From an uncultured Flaviramulus sp. (GTDB lineage: Bacteria > Bacteroidota > Bacteroidia > Flavobacteriales > Flavobacteriaceae): a stretch of DNA of 64,000 nucleotides. The stretch lies in NCBI GenBank assembly GCA_947487155.1, contig CANKVS010000010.1, positions 1 to 64,000 on the forward strand. Reading direction: 5' to 3'. Under the pieces are notes generated by a model. The model saw only the letters and a list, made by a program, of their open reading frames with translations. It ran no database searches and had not been told where the DNA came from. Position numbers and translations under genes: made by a program. This document shows, piece after piece, positions 10,190 to 20,798 of this stretch; the stretch's first letter is position 1, and every line of letters begins with the position of its first letter.

Positions 10190-10288
10190 TTAGAAAATTA
10201 CAATCGAGAAAGCATTAAGAAAGAGTTTTATAAGAGCAACCCAAATAAATAATCAAATGGCTTGGTTTGACTAAATCGAATCTTACAA

Positions 10289-11071
10289 ATGAAAGAACCA
10301 CAATTAAAAGACAAAGTAGCAATAATAACTGGCGGAGGTAGTGGTATAGGAAGAAGTATTTCAATACTTTTTGCAGCATCTGGTGCTAAAGTTCATATTC
10401 TGGATTATAATAAAGAAGAAGGCGAAAAAGTAATACAAGAAATTGCTACATTAAATGGTAAGGCAAATTTACATCTTTGTGATGTTTCCAATGCAGCGCA
10501 GGTAAATGCTTCTATTCAAAAAATTGAAAAGAAAGAAAAGGTCATTCATATTTTGGTAAATAATGCTGGAATTGCACAAATTGGTAATTTAGATACAACT
10601 ACTGAGGCAGATTTGCAACGCATATATGATATCAATATAAAAGGTGTTTTTTTATGCACAAAAGCTGTAATTCGAAACATGTGTGATAACGGCGGAGGAG
10701 TCATTCTAAATATGGCTTCTATTGCAGCTACTGTTGCTTTGGCAGATAGATTTGCTTATTCTATGAGTAAAGCTGCGGTTTTAAATATGACTATTACCAT
10801 TGCTAAAGATTATTTAGATAAAAACATTCGATGCAATTCGATTTCACCAGGCCGTGTACATACACCGTTTGTAGATGCATATATAGCTAAAAACTACCCT
10901 GGACAAGAAAAAGAAATGTTTGAAAAATTATCGAAAACCCAACCCATCGGCCGTATGGGGAAACCTAATGAAATAGCTGAATTGGCATTGTTTTTATCTA
11001 GTGCTAAATCAGGTTTTATAACAGGAACAGATTACCCAATAGATGGTGGATTTATTAAATTAAATTCATGA
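10289..11071 (+). CDS. SDR-family sugar dehydrogenase
   Basis: A 260-residue classical short-chain dehydrogenase. It has the nucleotide-binding TGGGSGIGRS motif near residue 15, NNAG near 91, a catalytic Ser in NMASIAA, YSMSK (Tyr and Lys) near 155 and the C-terminal GTDYPIDGG. It has no signal peptide, so it acts in the cytoplasm on imported sugar or sugar acid. It lies between the sulfatase and the sugar porter, about 70-100 bp from each, so it is likely co-transcribed. It is a paralogue of the SDR at 23245; one may oxidise the aldose and the other a sugar acid or a different epimer. The exact substrate is unknown. Confidence 0.8.
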   Translation: MKEPQLKDKVAIITGGGSGIGRSISILFAASGAKVHILDYNKEEGEKVIQEIATLNGKANLHLCDVSNAAQVNASIQKIEKKEKVIHILVNNAGIAQIGNLDTTTEADLQRIYDINIKGVFLCTKAVIRNMCDNGGGVILNMASIAATVALADRFAYSMSKAAVLNMTITIAKDYLDKNIRCNSISPGRVHTPFVDAYIAKNYPGQEKEMFEKLSKTQPIGRMGKPNEIAELALFLSSAKSGFITGTDYPIDGGFIKLNS

Positions 11072-11138
11072 TTTAGAATTAAGCATTATGAAATTAGATT
11101 AAAGAGAAGCAGATAATAATACCGTATAAAAAAATGAT

Positions 11139-12545
11139 ATGAATAAAGAAAAAAATAGTGATAAAGGGAATTTGGTTTACTTTATTGTAATATGCATAAT
11201 CACAGCATTTGGAGGTTTTTTATTTGGTTTTGATACGGCTGTTATTTCTGGAGCAATTAGCCCTTTAACAGATTATTTTCAATTAGAAAATAATCCTGTA
11301 TTGTTAGGATGGACTGTGAGTTCAGTATTATTGGGGAGTGTTTTAGGGGCAGCTGTTTCTGGTATTGCAGATAAAATTGGAAGAAAAAAGACACTTATTA
11401 TTGCAGGTTTGTTATTTTCAATCTCTGCGTTTGGATCTGCAATTGCTGAATCTTTGACATTCTTCATTATTGCTAGACTCATTGGAGGTTTTGGTGTTGG
11501 TATTGCGGCGATGGTTGTTCCGCTTTATATCTCAGAAATTTCTCCTCCAAAGATTCGGGGTAGAATGGTTAGTATGTATCAGCTTTCTATAACAATAGGT
11601 GTATTAATAGCTTACTTTACTAACGAATACTTTAGATCCTTATCTGAAACATATATTGCAGAGGTTAAGTCTGGAAGTTTAATAGGGTGGGTTATCAGCG
11701 ATGTTTGGCGAATTATGTTAGGTTCAGAATTAATACCAGCATTGCTGTTTTTATTTCTATTATTTATTGTTCCAAGAAGCCCTAGGTTCGCAATGTCTAA
11801 AGGAATGAAGGAAGAAGCCTATAAAACCCTCTCTAAAATCAATGGGTACACTATAGCAAAAAAAGAACTTGTAGAAATTGAAGAGGCTATAAGTCATGAG
11901 GAAGGTACGTTTTCTCAATTGTTTAAACCCACATTAAGAAAAGCAACATTTATTGCTTTATTCTTAGCTATAATTTCTCAATTAAGTGGTATTGATATTA
12001 TATTACATTATGGCCCGTTAATTCTAGAAAGAGCAGGCTTATCTTTTGGAGAATCTTTATATGGCCAAATTGTATTTGGTATAGTATTAGTTCTTTTCAC
12101 TATTCTGGCGATGTGGAAAGTTGATCATATGGGGAGAAAAAAATTATTATTAATAGGAAATGTAGGTGTGGTACTGTCATTATTTATAATAGGTTACTTG
12201 TTTTATTTAAATAATGGAAATGAAACAGCACTTATTGTTGCTATATCACTATTCATTGCAAGTTTTTCGTTTTCATTGGGCCCTATTCCTTGGATTATTA
12301 TGTCTGAAATATTTCCTACTAAAGTTAGAGGGAGAGCTATGGCTTTAGGTACATTAACTTTATTTGGTGCTAACTGGTTAGTTGCACAGTTATTTCCATG
12401 GTTGTCTTCTGTATTGGGTGAACATGGCACTTTTTGGCTACTAGCTACAATATCTATGTTAACATTCCCATTTATTTTTAAAGTATTGCCAGAAACCAAA
12501 GGTAAATCTTTAGAAGAAATTGAGAATTATTGGACTAAAAAATAA
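11139..12545 (+). CDS. MFS sugar:proton symporter
   Basis: A 468-residue inner membrane transporter with about 12 membrane helices. It shows sugar-porter family signatures: GFDTAVISGA in helix 1, DKIGRKK in the 2-3 loop, PRSPRF before the central loop, the second-half repeat DHMGRKK, and PETKGKSLEEIE at the C-terminus. It probably carries a monosaccharide released in the periplasm (galactose-like, by context) into the cytoplasm. It ends the plus-strand operon and converges with the ASPIC lipoprotein gene, whose end lies 29 bp away. The relatives include XylE/GalP-type porters. Confidence 0.88.
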   Translation: MNKEKNSDKGNLVYFIVICIITAFGGFLFGFDTAVISGAISPLTDYFQLENNPVLLGWTVSSVLLGSVLGAAVSGIADKIGRKKTLIIAGLLFSISAFGSAIAESLTFFIIARLIGGFGVGIAAMVVPLYISEISPPKIRGRMVSMYQLSITIGVLIAYFTNEYFRSLSETYIAEVKSGSLIGWVISDVWRIMLGSELIPALLFLFLLFIVPRSPRFAMSKGMKEEAYKTLSKINGYTIAKKELVEIEEAISHEEGTFSQLFKPTLRKATFIALFLAIISQLSGIDIILHYGPLILERAGLSFGESLYGQIVFGIVLVLFTILAMWKVDHMGRKKLLLIGNVGVVLSLFIIGYLFYLNNGNETALIVAISLFIASFSFSLGPIPWIIMSEIFPTKVRGRAMALGTLTLFGANWLVAQLFPWLSSVLGEHGTFWLLATISMLTFPFIFKVLPETKGKSLEEIENYWTKK

Positions 12546-12573
12546 AATCGATTTAAGTTAAATTAAAGATTTT

Positions 12574-15500
12574 TTAATGATTCAAAACCCTAAAAGCTTT
12601 TAGATTACTATTATTTTCAGCAACTAAAATAATAGTTCCTTTTTTGGCTCTAAGTTGTTTAATAAGTTTTGTATCGCGATGCGCTAAAAATCCAGTTTTT
12701 TTGTAAGCTAGTGGTTTAAAATCTCCCTTACCATTTCCTTTTAAGTAAAGACCTTCTCCAGCATCATTCCTAGGAGTTTCAACTTCAGACGCATATAAGT
12801 TTCCAGCAACAAGAGCATCTAAATTACCATCAACATCAAAGTCATCAACAATAATACTGTTTATTGATGATAGTTGAGCTAGCTTAGGGAGTTCTGTATA
12901 TTTAAATTTAATACCATTAATATTTTCAATATACCCACTGGCAAATGTTGTTACTTTATAATGTAAGGCAGACTCTAATTGTTTTTCTCCATAAACATCT
13001 ATTAAAGAAGCTGAAGCAAAAGATTTGTAGTTTGGAAATTGCATTTCTAACCTGGGAATTTGTTGTGTAGAACATTGCTTTCCTCTAACAGGAAACAATT
13101 CATTATCGTTATAATACCCTAAAACTATATCTATAGAACCATTATTATCAAAATCTTTTGAATATACTTCAAAAGGTGCATCCATAGTTGCTTTGTATTT
13201 ATAATTCAAACCGAGGTTTCCAACCAAAAAATCTTCATCTCCATCATTATCAAAATCGCCAGATTCAATACTATACCACCAACCCGTTTTGTCACTTAAC
13301 CCCGTTTTATAATTGATGTTTAAGAATTGTGTTCCATTATTTTTAAAAAATGTAATAGGCATCCATTCTCCAACAACAATCAAATCTAATTTTTTGTCGT
13401 TATCAAAATCGCTCCAAATGGCTGAGGTTACTAAACCTAAAGCATCTAATTGAGGACATAAATATTTTGTGACATTTTTAAATGAAACATTTCCGTTTAT
13501 GCTAGTATTTTCCAAAATGGTACTTTTAGTAGGATATGGATATTTCCCCGAGATTACGCGTCCGCCTACAAATAAATCGAGATCACCATCATTATCATAA
13601 TCAGCGGGAACAACACACGAACCGCTGACTTGAATATTTGGAAGAGCATTTTTTTGCCTTGAAAAACTACCTTGGCCATTATTTAAATACAGCCTATCTT
13701 GTAATTCTTCAGAATTATCTTCAAATTCATAACCACCACTTACAACATATAAATCGATATCTCCATCAGAATCTGCGTCGAAAAATGATGCGGCTACATC
13801 TTCGTGTTTTTTATCTTTCTCCCAAATGTTTTGATTCTGTATTTTAAAATTTCCATTTTCTTGTTGTACATATAATTGCCCTGATTGGTTTACAGCACCT
13901 CCAATATAGAAATCATCTAATTGATCATTATTAACATCTCCCACAGCTAAGGCAGGTCCAAAATTTGAATATTTATGAGGTAATAAAGGTTGTTTTATAT
14001 AATCATCAAAATCATTTTCAATATGAGTAAAATGAATAGACAGACTATCTGTTACATCTTTAAATGATTTATTTTTTATAGTTTTAGTAATTACATTTCT
14101 TTTAGAAGCATTTTGATAATTGATGGTAATTACTTGATTTGTTTTAATATTTAAAAGCTCTTGCATTGTCCCATCTGGCCATGTAATCAAAGCTTTTTCA
14201 ATGTTTTTGACCTCGCCAGTACCAAAATGTAAAATAGGTGATACAGATGATTGAAATCCTCGTGTAAGAGTTAGTTCTTGGTATTGTTTTTGGTCTTCAT
14301 AAGTTATTAAAACTTTAGTACCTAAACCCATTTTGTTTTTTTTAGGGCCTACAAATTTAAATTGTAAATAAGTGTTTTTCTCAAATTTGGTAGCATTGTT
14401 ATTATATACTATGGCAGTGGAGTCAATATTATTTATAACGAGTTCTAAATCGCCATCATTATCCAAATCACCATAGGCAGCACCATTAGAAAAGCCTTTA
14501 TACTCAATACCCCATTTCTTATTATTTTTATTAAAAGTATAATCTTTATTATTTTTAAAAATATAGTTCTCAAGTTTTTCAGAAGGCATATCCCAACTTT
14601 GTTTAAAAAAATCTTTTTCTTTTTTAAACATTACTCGATGTTTTAATTTCTTGAAAAAATCTTTATTATTTATATCTTTTCGAGAACCATTTGTTATATA
14701 CAAATCTTTCCATCCATCATTATCAAAATCGGCAAATAAGGAAGACCAACTCCAATCGGTAGATGAGATTCCAGCAAGTTTTGATATATTGCTAAAGTGG
14801 GGTGCTCCATTCTCTAACAGACCTTGATTAAGTTGAAGACAATTGTGCATATATTGATGATGAAACCCTAAATCGACTATTTTTTGAAATCTTTTAGGGT
14901 TCATACTAGCCATATTTTCTTTCGAGCGTTTATTGTCAGGAGGGTTCATATCTAATTGAATAATATCTAATAAACCATCATTGTCGAAATCTGAAGCATC
15001 TATTCCCATGCCATAGAATGATGTATGCCCTGTAACCTCGTTTATAATATTTTTAAATGTACCATCTCTATTATTTATATATAGAAAATCTGGTGTAGCA
15101 AAATCATTAGAAATGTAAATATCTTGAAATCCATCATTGTTGAAATCTGCAGAAATAACGCCTAACGATAAACCAAAATTTAGAATTCCTGATTTTTTTG
15201 TAACATCTATAAATTTACCATTGCCTTTATTTTCATAAAGTCTATCTGAATCTTCTAATGTAGGGGTCTTTATTTTATCGCGATAATAACTTAAAGGACT
15301 ACTGAAAGGCGTAAAAGGATAATTGGCTACATACAAATCTAAATCATTATCATTATCAAAATCAAAAAATACGGATTGAATAGATGCTCCGTTATCGGCA
15401 AATCCATAAACTGTTGCGGCTTCTGTAAACGTTGAATCCTTGTTATTGATATAGAGTTCATTTTTTTTGTTAGATTCTATTCCTGAAACGCATACATAAA

Positions 15501-15900
15501 TATCTAGCCAACCATCATTATTTACATCACAAAAAGTAACTCCAGTGTACCAATTATTTCCGCCTTCAGTATTTGATTTTAAAGTAATATCCTCGAATTT
15601 TAATTGCCCCTTATTAAGATATAATTTATTAGAAACCTGATTACCTGTAAAGAATACATCTTGTAATCCATCATTATTAATGTCTCCTATGGCAACACCG
15701 CCACCCATATAAAAATATGGATATTCAAAGTAATTAAAGGTTTTAGATTCAGTTAGTTTGTTGTTGAAATTAATATTAGAATATGAAGGCTCAACATGAT
15801 TAAACAAAGTGTTACTATTAGAGACAACATTCTTTTTGCAAGACTCTAAAACTTGTAAGCATGTAAATAGTAATATTACTAATTTAATAGTTTTCCTCAT
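12574..15900 (-). CDS. FG-GAP/VCBS repeat lipoprotein with ASPIC/UnbV domain (CRTAC1-like)
   Basis: About 1108 residues. Two sets of FG-GAP/VCBS repeats rich in Ca-binding DxDxDG-type loops (DINNDGLQD, DFDNDGDED and others) form two predicted beta-propellers flanking an ASPIC/UnbV segment in the middle (GTKVLITY to ITWPDGT). The start is placed at 15900, because MRKTIKLVILL leads to a lipoprotein Cys (VLESC); the frame is open to 15921 but only through a TTG. Such proteins often accompany SusC/SusD pairs in Bacteroidota and are thought to be surface-exposed, perhaps sugar-binding or assembly factors. It lies downstream of susD, behind a terminator-like hairpin. The role is inference. Confidence 0.8.
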   Translation of the reverse strand: MRKTIKLVILLFTCLQVLESCKKNVVSNSNTLFNHVEPSYSNINFNNKLTESKTFNYFEYPYFYMGGGVAIGDINNDGLQDVFFTGNQVSNKLYLNKGQLKFEDITLKSNTEGGNNWYTGVTFCDVNNDGWLDIYVCVSGIESNKKNELYINNKDSTFTEAATVYGFADNGASIQSVFFDFDNDNDLDLYVANYPFTPFSSPLSYYRDKIKTPTLEDSDRLYENKGNGKFIDVTKKSGILNFGLSLGVISADFNNDGFQDIYISNDFATPDFLYINNRDGTFKNIINEVTGHTSFYGMGIDASDFDNDGLLDIIQLDMNPPDNKRSKENMASMNPKRFQKIVDLGFHHQYMHNCLQLNQGLLENGAPHFSNISKLAGISSTDWSWSSLFADFDNDGWKDLYITNGSRKDINNKDFFKKLKHRVMFKKEKDFFKQSWDMPSEKLENYIFKNNKDYTFNKNNKKWGIEYKGFSNGAAYGDLDNDGDLELVINNIDSTAIVYNNNATKFEKNTYLQFKFVGPKKNKMGLGTKVLITYEDQKQYQELTLTRGFQSSVSPILHFGTGEVKNIEKALITWPDGTMQELLNIKTNQVITINYQNASKRNVITKTIKNKSFKDVTDSLSIHFTHIENDFDDYIKQPLLPHKYSNFGPALAVGDVNNDQLDDFYIGGAVNQSGQLYVQQENGNFKIQNQNIWEKDKKHEDVAASFFDADSDGDIDLYVVSGGYEFEDNSEELQDRLYLNNGQGSFSRQKNALPNIQVSGSCVVPADYDNDGDLDLFVGGRVISGKYPYPTKSTILENTSINGNVSFKNVTKYLCPQLDALGLVTSAIWSDFDNDKKLDLIVVGEWMPITFFKNNGTQFLNINYKTGLSDKTGWWYSIESGDFDNDGDEDFLVGNLGLNYKYKATMDAPFEVYSKDFDNNGSIDIVLGYYNDNELFPVRGKQCSTQQIPRLEMQFPNYKSFASASLIDVYGEKQLESALHYKVTTFASGYIENINGIKFKYTELPKLAQLSSINSIIVDDFDVDGNLDALVAGNLYASEVETPRNDAGEGLYLKGNGKGDFKPLAYKKTGFLAHRDTKLIKQLRAKKGTIILVAENNSNLKAFRVLNH

Positions 15901-15907
15901 TTCACTA

Positions 15908-15950
15908 ATATAAAAAAACAAACCCCTTTATTAAAAAAAACAAAGGGGTT
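15908..15950 (-). terminator. Terminator-like hairpin between susD and the ASPIC gene
   Basis: AACCCCTTT (15921-15929) pairs with AAAGGGGTT (15942-15950) and, read on the minus strand, is followed by a T-rich run. It probably ends or attenuates susCD transcription, lowering expression of the downstream lipoprotein. Confidence 0.65.
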
Positions 15951-15997
15951 ATTGTATAAAAACTAATTCAAATGAATATTAATTAAAGCATTAGTTG

Positions 15998-17548
15998 TTA
16001 GTATCCAGGGTTTTGGTCTGCATTAGTTAAGCCAGCATTTCCGTCAATTTCTGCTTGTGGTATTGGGAATAGTTCATGTTTTCCTGTAACAAAAGGGTTG
16101 GTTTCATTACCATTATCATCTTCAATAACTATGGCATCGGCAGCATCACCCCAACGGACTAAATCTCTATATCTTTTCCATTCGTGCATTAGCTCAATAC
16201 TACGTTGATGCTTAATAACATTTCTAATTCCGTCTTTATCTGTACCAGTTAAGAATAATGGCCAGCCTGTAAGTTCTCCACCATCAATGAGTTGTTCTAC
16301 TGTTTGTAACTCGACAATACCTGTCCAGTCCCAAGGATTAGCTAAACCAGCTTCTTGTCGAACTCTATCAATAACTTTGTCTATTTCAACAATAGCTTCT
16401 GCAGTTTGTTCATTTTCATTTAAAGCCTCTGCATACATTAGGAGCACATCGGCATATCTCATATCTGTTAAGTTAACATCAGATTTTTGAGGGTTATTTG
16501 TATTGAACTCTACATATTTGGTTATTCTAGCTTCGGTACCATCATTACCATCAAAAGTAGCTATTCTTCTTGGGCCAAAACCTGCCCATGGGTATCCATA
16601 ATATTCATTTCTTAACCAATTGAGCATACCGCCTGTTTGCCACCAGTTGAAGTATCTAACAGCTCTAAAGTTATGCTCTGCACTTTCTGTTCCGTCATCA
16701 CTCCAAAGTGATGAACCGTCTCCAGAAAATTGAATTTCGAAAACAGATTCACTATTGTTTTCTGTAGCTGCAGAAAAATTATCTGCATAATTAGCAGTTA
16801 GTTCGTATTGACCTGAATTAACTACTTTTTCAAATTGTGTAACAGCTTCTGCCCATCTTTCTTGGAATAAGTAAGATTTACCTAAATAAGCACTTGCTGC
16901 TCCAGAAGTTGCTCTTCCTGAATCATCCCCAGAATATTCAGATTTTAACGGTAAATTATCTTCAGCAAATTCAAAATCGGCTTCAACTTGTGCATATACC
17001 GCTTCGCGAGTAGCTTTTGGGAAGTTATATTCTGTGCTTACGTTTATTTCTTCTAAAATAATAGGTACGCCTCCCCACATATTAGCCAATTCATTATAAT
17101 ACCAGCCTCGTAAAAAATGAGCTTCACCTAAAACACGTTGTTTTAGATCAAAATCCTCCATTTCATTAACGTTATTTATTACTAAATTAGCTCTAAAAAT
17201 ACCTCTATATAGAGCATTCCACATTGTATTTGATCTAGCTAGTTGAGGAGTAAAGGTAAACTGGTACATTACATCGTTAATAGCGTCTTCTAAACTTATC
17301 CAACCTCTATGGTCGTCCATACCATCCAGTATAAACCAATAAGCTTCTTTAAACAAATCTTGATGCTGAAGCACTGCATAAACTGAATTTACAGCAAGAA
17401 TTGCATCCTCTTCTGTTTGGTAAAAAGTTTCAGTAGTAATTTGATTGGGGTTAACTTTTTCTAGAAAATCTTTGTCACAAGATGATATCCCAAGTAAAAT
17501 TAGTAATGCTAAAACAATACTAATTTTATTAAACTTTCTTTTTTTCAT
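15998..17548 (-). CDS. SusD/RagB-type sugar-binding outer membrane lipoprotein
   Basis: A 516-residue surface lipoprotein with a signal peptide ending in GISSC (Cys24), followed by the SusD start DKDFLEKVNPN. The helical TPR-like N-terminal half contains EAHFLRGWYY and the C-terminal half has the family ending ELFPIPQAEIDGN and NPGY. SusD proteins cap the SusC barrel and capture oligosaccharide at the cell surface. It begins 17 bp after the end of susC. The pairing defines this region as a polysaccharide utilisation locus. Ligand specificity cannot be read from the sequence. Confidence 0.95.
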   Translation of the reverse strand: MKKRKFNKISIVLALLILLGISSCDKDFLEKVNPNQITTETFYQTEEDAILAVNSVYAVLQHQDLFKEAYWFILDGMDDHRGWISLEDAINDVMYQFTFTPQLARSNTMWNALYRGIFRANLVINNVNEMEDFDLKQRVLGEAHFLRGWYYNELANMWGGVPIILEEINVSTEYNFPKATREAVYAQVEADFEFAEDNLPLKSEYSGDDSGRATSGAASAYLGKSYLFQERWAEAVTQFEKVVNSGQYELTANYADNFSAATENNSESVFEIQFSGDGSSLWSDDGTESAEHNFRAVRYFNWWQTGGMLNWLRNEYYGYPWAGFGPRRIATFDGNDGTEARITKYVEFNTNNPQKSDVNLTDMRYADVLLMYAEALNENEQTAEAIVEIDKVIDRVRQEAGLANPWDWTGIVELQTVEQLIDGGELTGWPLFLTGTDKDGIRNVIKHQRSIELMHEWKRYRDLVRWGDAADAIVIEDDNGNETNPFVTGKHELFPIPQAEIDGNAGLTNADQNPGY

Positions 17549-17565
17549 AATAAATATTTTTTTAG

Positions 17566-20500
17566 TTAAAATTTCACCTGTAGACCCATCAAAATTGTTT
17601 GAGGTTGAGGAATTATCCCATAATCAACACCTTGATTTGCAACTTCTACACCTTGGTTAAAGCCTGTACCTATTTCAGGATCATATCCAGAATAATTGGT
17701 AAAGGTCAAAAGGTTTTGACCTGAAATATAAGCTCTCATACTCGAAATAAATCCGTTACCAATACTATTTAAAGTTTTTTCTGGGATAGAATAACCTAAA
17801 GTAACATTTTTAAGTCTAAGGAAAGATCCATCTTCAAGAAATCTATTAGAAGGTCTTCTGTTAAAGTTTGGATCTCCTAAAACAGCTCTTGGAATGGTAT
17901 TGGAAGTTCCTGCTCCTGTCCAACGATTTAATACTGTAGTAGTGTGATTAGTTATTTCTGATAAACCTTCACTCCAATATCTTAAACCGTTATAAATATC
18001 AACACCATCTACGCCTTGAAAAAAAATTGATAAATCTAAGTTTTTGTAATCAAGACCCAACGTAAACCCGTAAGTGATGTCTGGGATTGGATCTCCAAGA
18101 ATTTCTTTATCAAGGTCATCAATTACACCATCATTATTCAAATCTTTAAATCTAATATCTCCAGGCGAAGCTCCAGATTGGGTTGCGTGCGCATCAATTT
18201 CGGCTTGACTTTGGAAAATACCATCGGTTACATGTCCAATAAAACTATTTATAGTTTCTCCTTCACGAATTACTTGTAAAACAGCACCGTCAGCATCAGG
18301 GAATCTTCCTTGAATTGGAAGCCCAATACCTAAAGATTTTACAGTGTTTTTTAAGAACGTTGCATTAGCACCAAATTCTAGCTTAACATCGCCAAGAGAT
18401 GTTCTGTAGTTAGCAGCAATTTCTAAACCTTTGTTTTCTATATTACCAGCATTAACCAATGGCAACTCAGTAATTCCTAATGAACCAGGAAGGGGAGCTC
18501 TTAAGATGATGTCTTTAGTTTCTTTAACAAAGTATTCTAAATTTAGCTGTAATTTATTGCTAAACATTCCAAGGTCTACACCAATATTTTTTTGAGTAGT
18601 TGTTTCCCACTTTAAATCTTGATTAGCTAGTGTGGTTTGAGTAATTCCAGATTGTACATTTCCTCCAAAAACATAATTAGCAGATGTTATAAGTGTTGAT
18701 TGAAATCCGTAAGGAGGTATTTCTTGGTTACCTAATTCGCCATATCCAACTCTTACTTTTAAGTTGTTAATTGCATTACTGTCTTTCAAGAAGTTTTCTT
18801 CACTTAGAATCCAACCAGCAGAGAATGAAGGAAAAACGCCATATCTATTATCTTTTGAGAATCTTGAAGAACCGTCTCTTCTAATATTTCCAGTAAATAA
18901 ATATTTGCCTTTATAGCTATAGTTAATCCTTCCTAGTAATGAACGAATAGCCCACTCATCATCAAATCCTCCAACAGCTATTTGAGCACTAGCACTTGAA
19001 GTATTTAACGTTTGTAAATTGTTGCTTTGTAATGCGTTTGAGAATGCAGAAAATCTTGAAAATTTATATTCTTGTTGTGTAAAACCAGCTAATAAAGTTA
19101 TATTATGATCGCCGAATGTCTTATTATATGTTAAAGTATTTTCAAGTAATGGGCTTAATTCTTCTGCATTATATTCTCTTAATTGAGGGCTAGCTTCTGC
19201 AAAGCCTCCAGAGAAGAAATAACTAGGTGTAAATATAGAGCCATTTGTAAATACAGCATCTAACCCTAGGTTTAATTTATAGGTTAGTCCATCTAAAATT
19301 TCAAGCTCTCCATATATGCTTCCAATTAACCTATTTCGTTTAACAAAATGCTGTGTTAAATCGGCTAAACCAATAGAATTCCATCTGCCATAACCATCTC
19401 CATCAGAAGGCCCATTATAACCACCATCATTAGCTGGATTAAAAATATCAACAGTTGGAGCGTGTTTTATTATTGTTCTAATCTGAGATCTAGCTGATAA
19501 AAAAGGTGCACGTCGGTTAATAGTTCTGCTTAAAGAAATAGATTCGCCAATTTTAAATTTACCTAACTTGTAGTTTGAATTTACTCTCAAACTATAACGT
19601 TGAAAACCAGAGCCTATAGTTGTAGCATCATTTTTATGATACCCTCCAGAAATACTATAGTCTATTTTTTCAGTTCCGCCAGAAACACCTATATTATAGT
19701 TTTGAGCTACTCCAGTTTTGAAGAAAGCATCTTGCCAATCAGATCTATCTACTATAAAATTAGAATCTAACAAATTAGTTGGTTCATTACTACTGTCTAT
19801 TGCTTCTCCTGCATTATCAAACATTTCAATAACTAAATCGGCGTAATCTCTTGCTTTCAATAAATCTAATGTTTTAACACTTTGAAAAGAAGTGTATGCA
19901 TCAAATGAAAATACAGGAGCTCCAGATTTACCTCGTTTGGTAGTTATAATAACTACACCATTTGCACCTCGTACACCATAAATAGCTGCTGCCGATGCAT
20001 CTTTTAAAATATCTATCGATTCAATATCGTTAGGGTTTAAATTTGATAAAGGGTTTGAAACTTTTCCTGAAGTTCCTGCTAAAGGAATCTCAGAGTTAGA
20101 GTTGTTTACTACTGGAACTCCGTCAATAACATACAATGGTTCTGAATTCCCTAATGTGCCTTCTCCTCTAATACGTACACTAACCCCTCCTCCTGGATCT
20201 CCACTATTATTTGTAATAGATACACCAGAGAGTTTTCCTTGTAGTGCTTGATCTACACTTGCTAGCGGGTTTGATGTTAAATCGTCTGCTGAAATAGATG
20301 CTATTGCACCTGTTACATCTTTTTTTCGTTGTGTACCATATCCTATAACTACTACATCATTTAGAACAGATACATCTGTCTCTAAACTTATATTTAGTGT
20401 GGTACGTCCATTTATATTAATTGTTTGAGTTTTGTACCCAACATAACTCACAACTAATTGTGTATTACCAGGAACAATAATGGAATAATTTCCATCGAAA

Positions 20501-20685
20501 TCTGAAACAACACCATTGTTTGTTCCTTTTTCAAGTAGATTAACACCTGGTAACGGTAAGTTTTCCTGAGCCGAAGTAATGCTACCTGATACTGTTATTT
20601 TTTCATTTGTTTGACCATCTACGGTGTTTTGAAAAGAAAAAGTAACAAAAAAGAAAAGTGTTAATTGTAATAATTTTTTCTTCAT
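17566..20685 (-). CDS. SusC/RagA-type TonB-dependent outer membrane transporter
   Basis: A 1039-residue TonB-linked outer membrane protein. After the signal peptide comes a carboxypeptidase-regulatory-like domain (VSGSITSAQENLPLPGVN, about 32-110), then the plug domain with the VVVIGYGTQRKKDVTGA start and the PLYVIDGVPV signature, then a 22-strand-type barrel ending in LMGLQVKF with a terminal Phe. It imports oligosaccharides delivered by the SusD partner, powered by ExbBD/TonB. There is no N-terminal sigma/anti-sigma signalling (STN) domain. It is the first gene of the minus-strand operon; its 232-bp upstream region holds inverted repeats listed separately. Confidence 0.96.
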   Translation of the reverse strand: MKKKLLQLTLFFFVTFSFQNTVDGQTNEKITVSGSITSAQENLPLPGVNLLEKGTNNGVVSDFDGNYSIIVPGNTQLVVSYVGYKTQTININGRTTLNISLETDVSVLNDVVVIGYGTQRKKDVTGAIASISADDLTSNPLASVDQALQGKLSGVSITNNSGDPGGGVSVRIRGEGTLGNSEPLYVIDGVPVVNNSNSEIPLAGTSGKVSNPLSNLNPNDIESIDILKDASAAAIYGVRGANGVVIITTKRGKSGAPVFSFDAYTSFQSVKTLDLLKARDYADLVIEMFDNAGEAIDSSNEPTNLLDSNFIVDRSDWQDAFFKTGVAQNYNIGVSGGTEKIDYSISGGYHKNDATTIGSGFQRYSLRVNSNYKLGKFKIGESISLSRTINRRAPFLSARSQIRTIIKHAPTVDIFNPANDGGYNGPSDGDGYGRWNSIGLADLTQHFVKRNRLIGSIYGELEILDGLTYKLNLGLDAVFTNGSIFTPSYFFSGGFAEASPQLREYNAEELSPLLENTLTYNKTFGDHNITLLAGFTQQEYKFSRFSAFSNALQSNNLQTLNTSSASAQIAVGGFDDEWAIRSLLGRINYSYKGKYLFTGNIRRDGSSRFSKDNRYGVFPSFSAGWILSEENFLKDSNAINNLKVRVGYGELGNQEIPPYGFQSTLITSANYVFGGNVQSGITQTTLANQDLKWETTTQKNIGVDLGMFSNKLQLNLEYFVKETKDIILRAPLPGSLGITELPLVNAGNIENKGLEIAANYRTSLGDVKLEFGANATFLKNTVKSLGIGLPIQGRFPDADGAVLQVIREGETINSFIGHVTDGIFQSQAEIDAHATQSGASPGDIRFKDLNNDGVIDDLDKEILGDPIPDITYGFTLGLDYKNLDLSIFFQGVDGVDIYNGLRYWSEGLSEITNHTTTVLNRWTGAGTSNTIPRAVLGDPNFNRRPSNRFLEDGSFLRLKNVTLGYSIPEKTLNSIGNGFISSMRAYISGQNLLTFTNYSGYDPEIGTGFNQGVEVANQGVDYGIIPQPQTILMGLQVKF

Positions 20686-20754
20686 AATTAGTTAGTTTAG
20701 TTATAAGAGATTAAAGAAAACTACCTCTTGCTTATTTTTAAAAGCATTAAATTA

Positions 20755-20780
20755 TCGAAATTACTAGTATTATATTTCGA
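20755..20780. promoter_or_regulatory. Inverted repeat upstream of susC
   Basis: TCGAAAT (20755-20761) and ATTTCGA (20774-20780) form a 7-bp inverted repeat with a 12-bp spacer, and the similarity extends outward with one bulge (ATTAT/ATAAT). It lies about 70 bp upstream of the susC start, a plausible operator position. No regulator can be assigned. Confidence 0.3.
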
Positions 20781-20798
20781 ATAATGACACTACAATGT

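Noticed and set aside
12203-12499. A 98-codon open frame opposite the sugar porter
   Set aside because: Shadow of the conserved C-terminal MFS motifs on the other strand.
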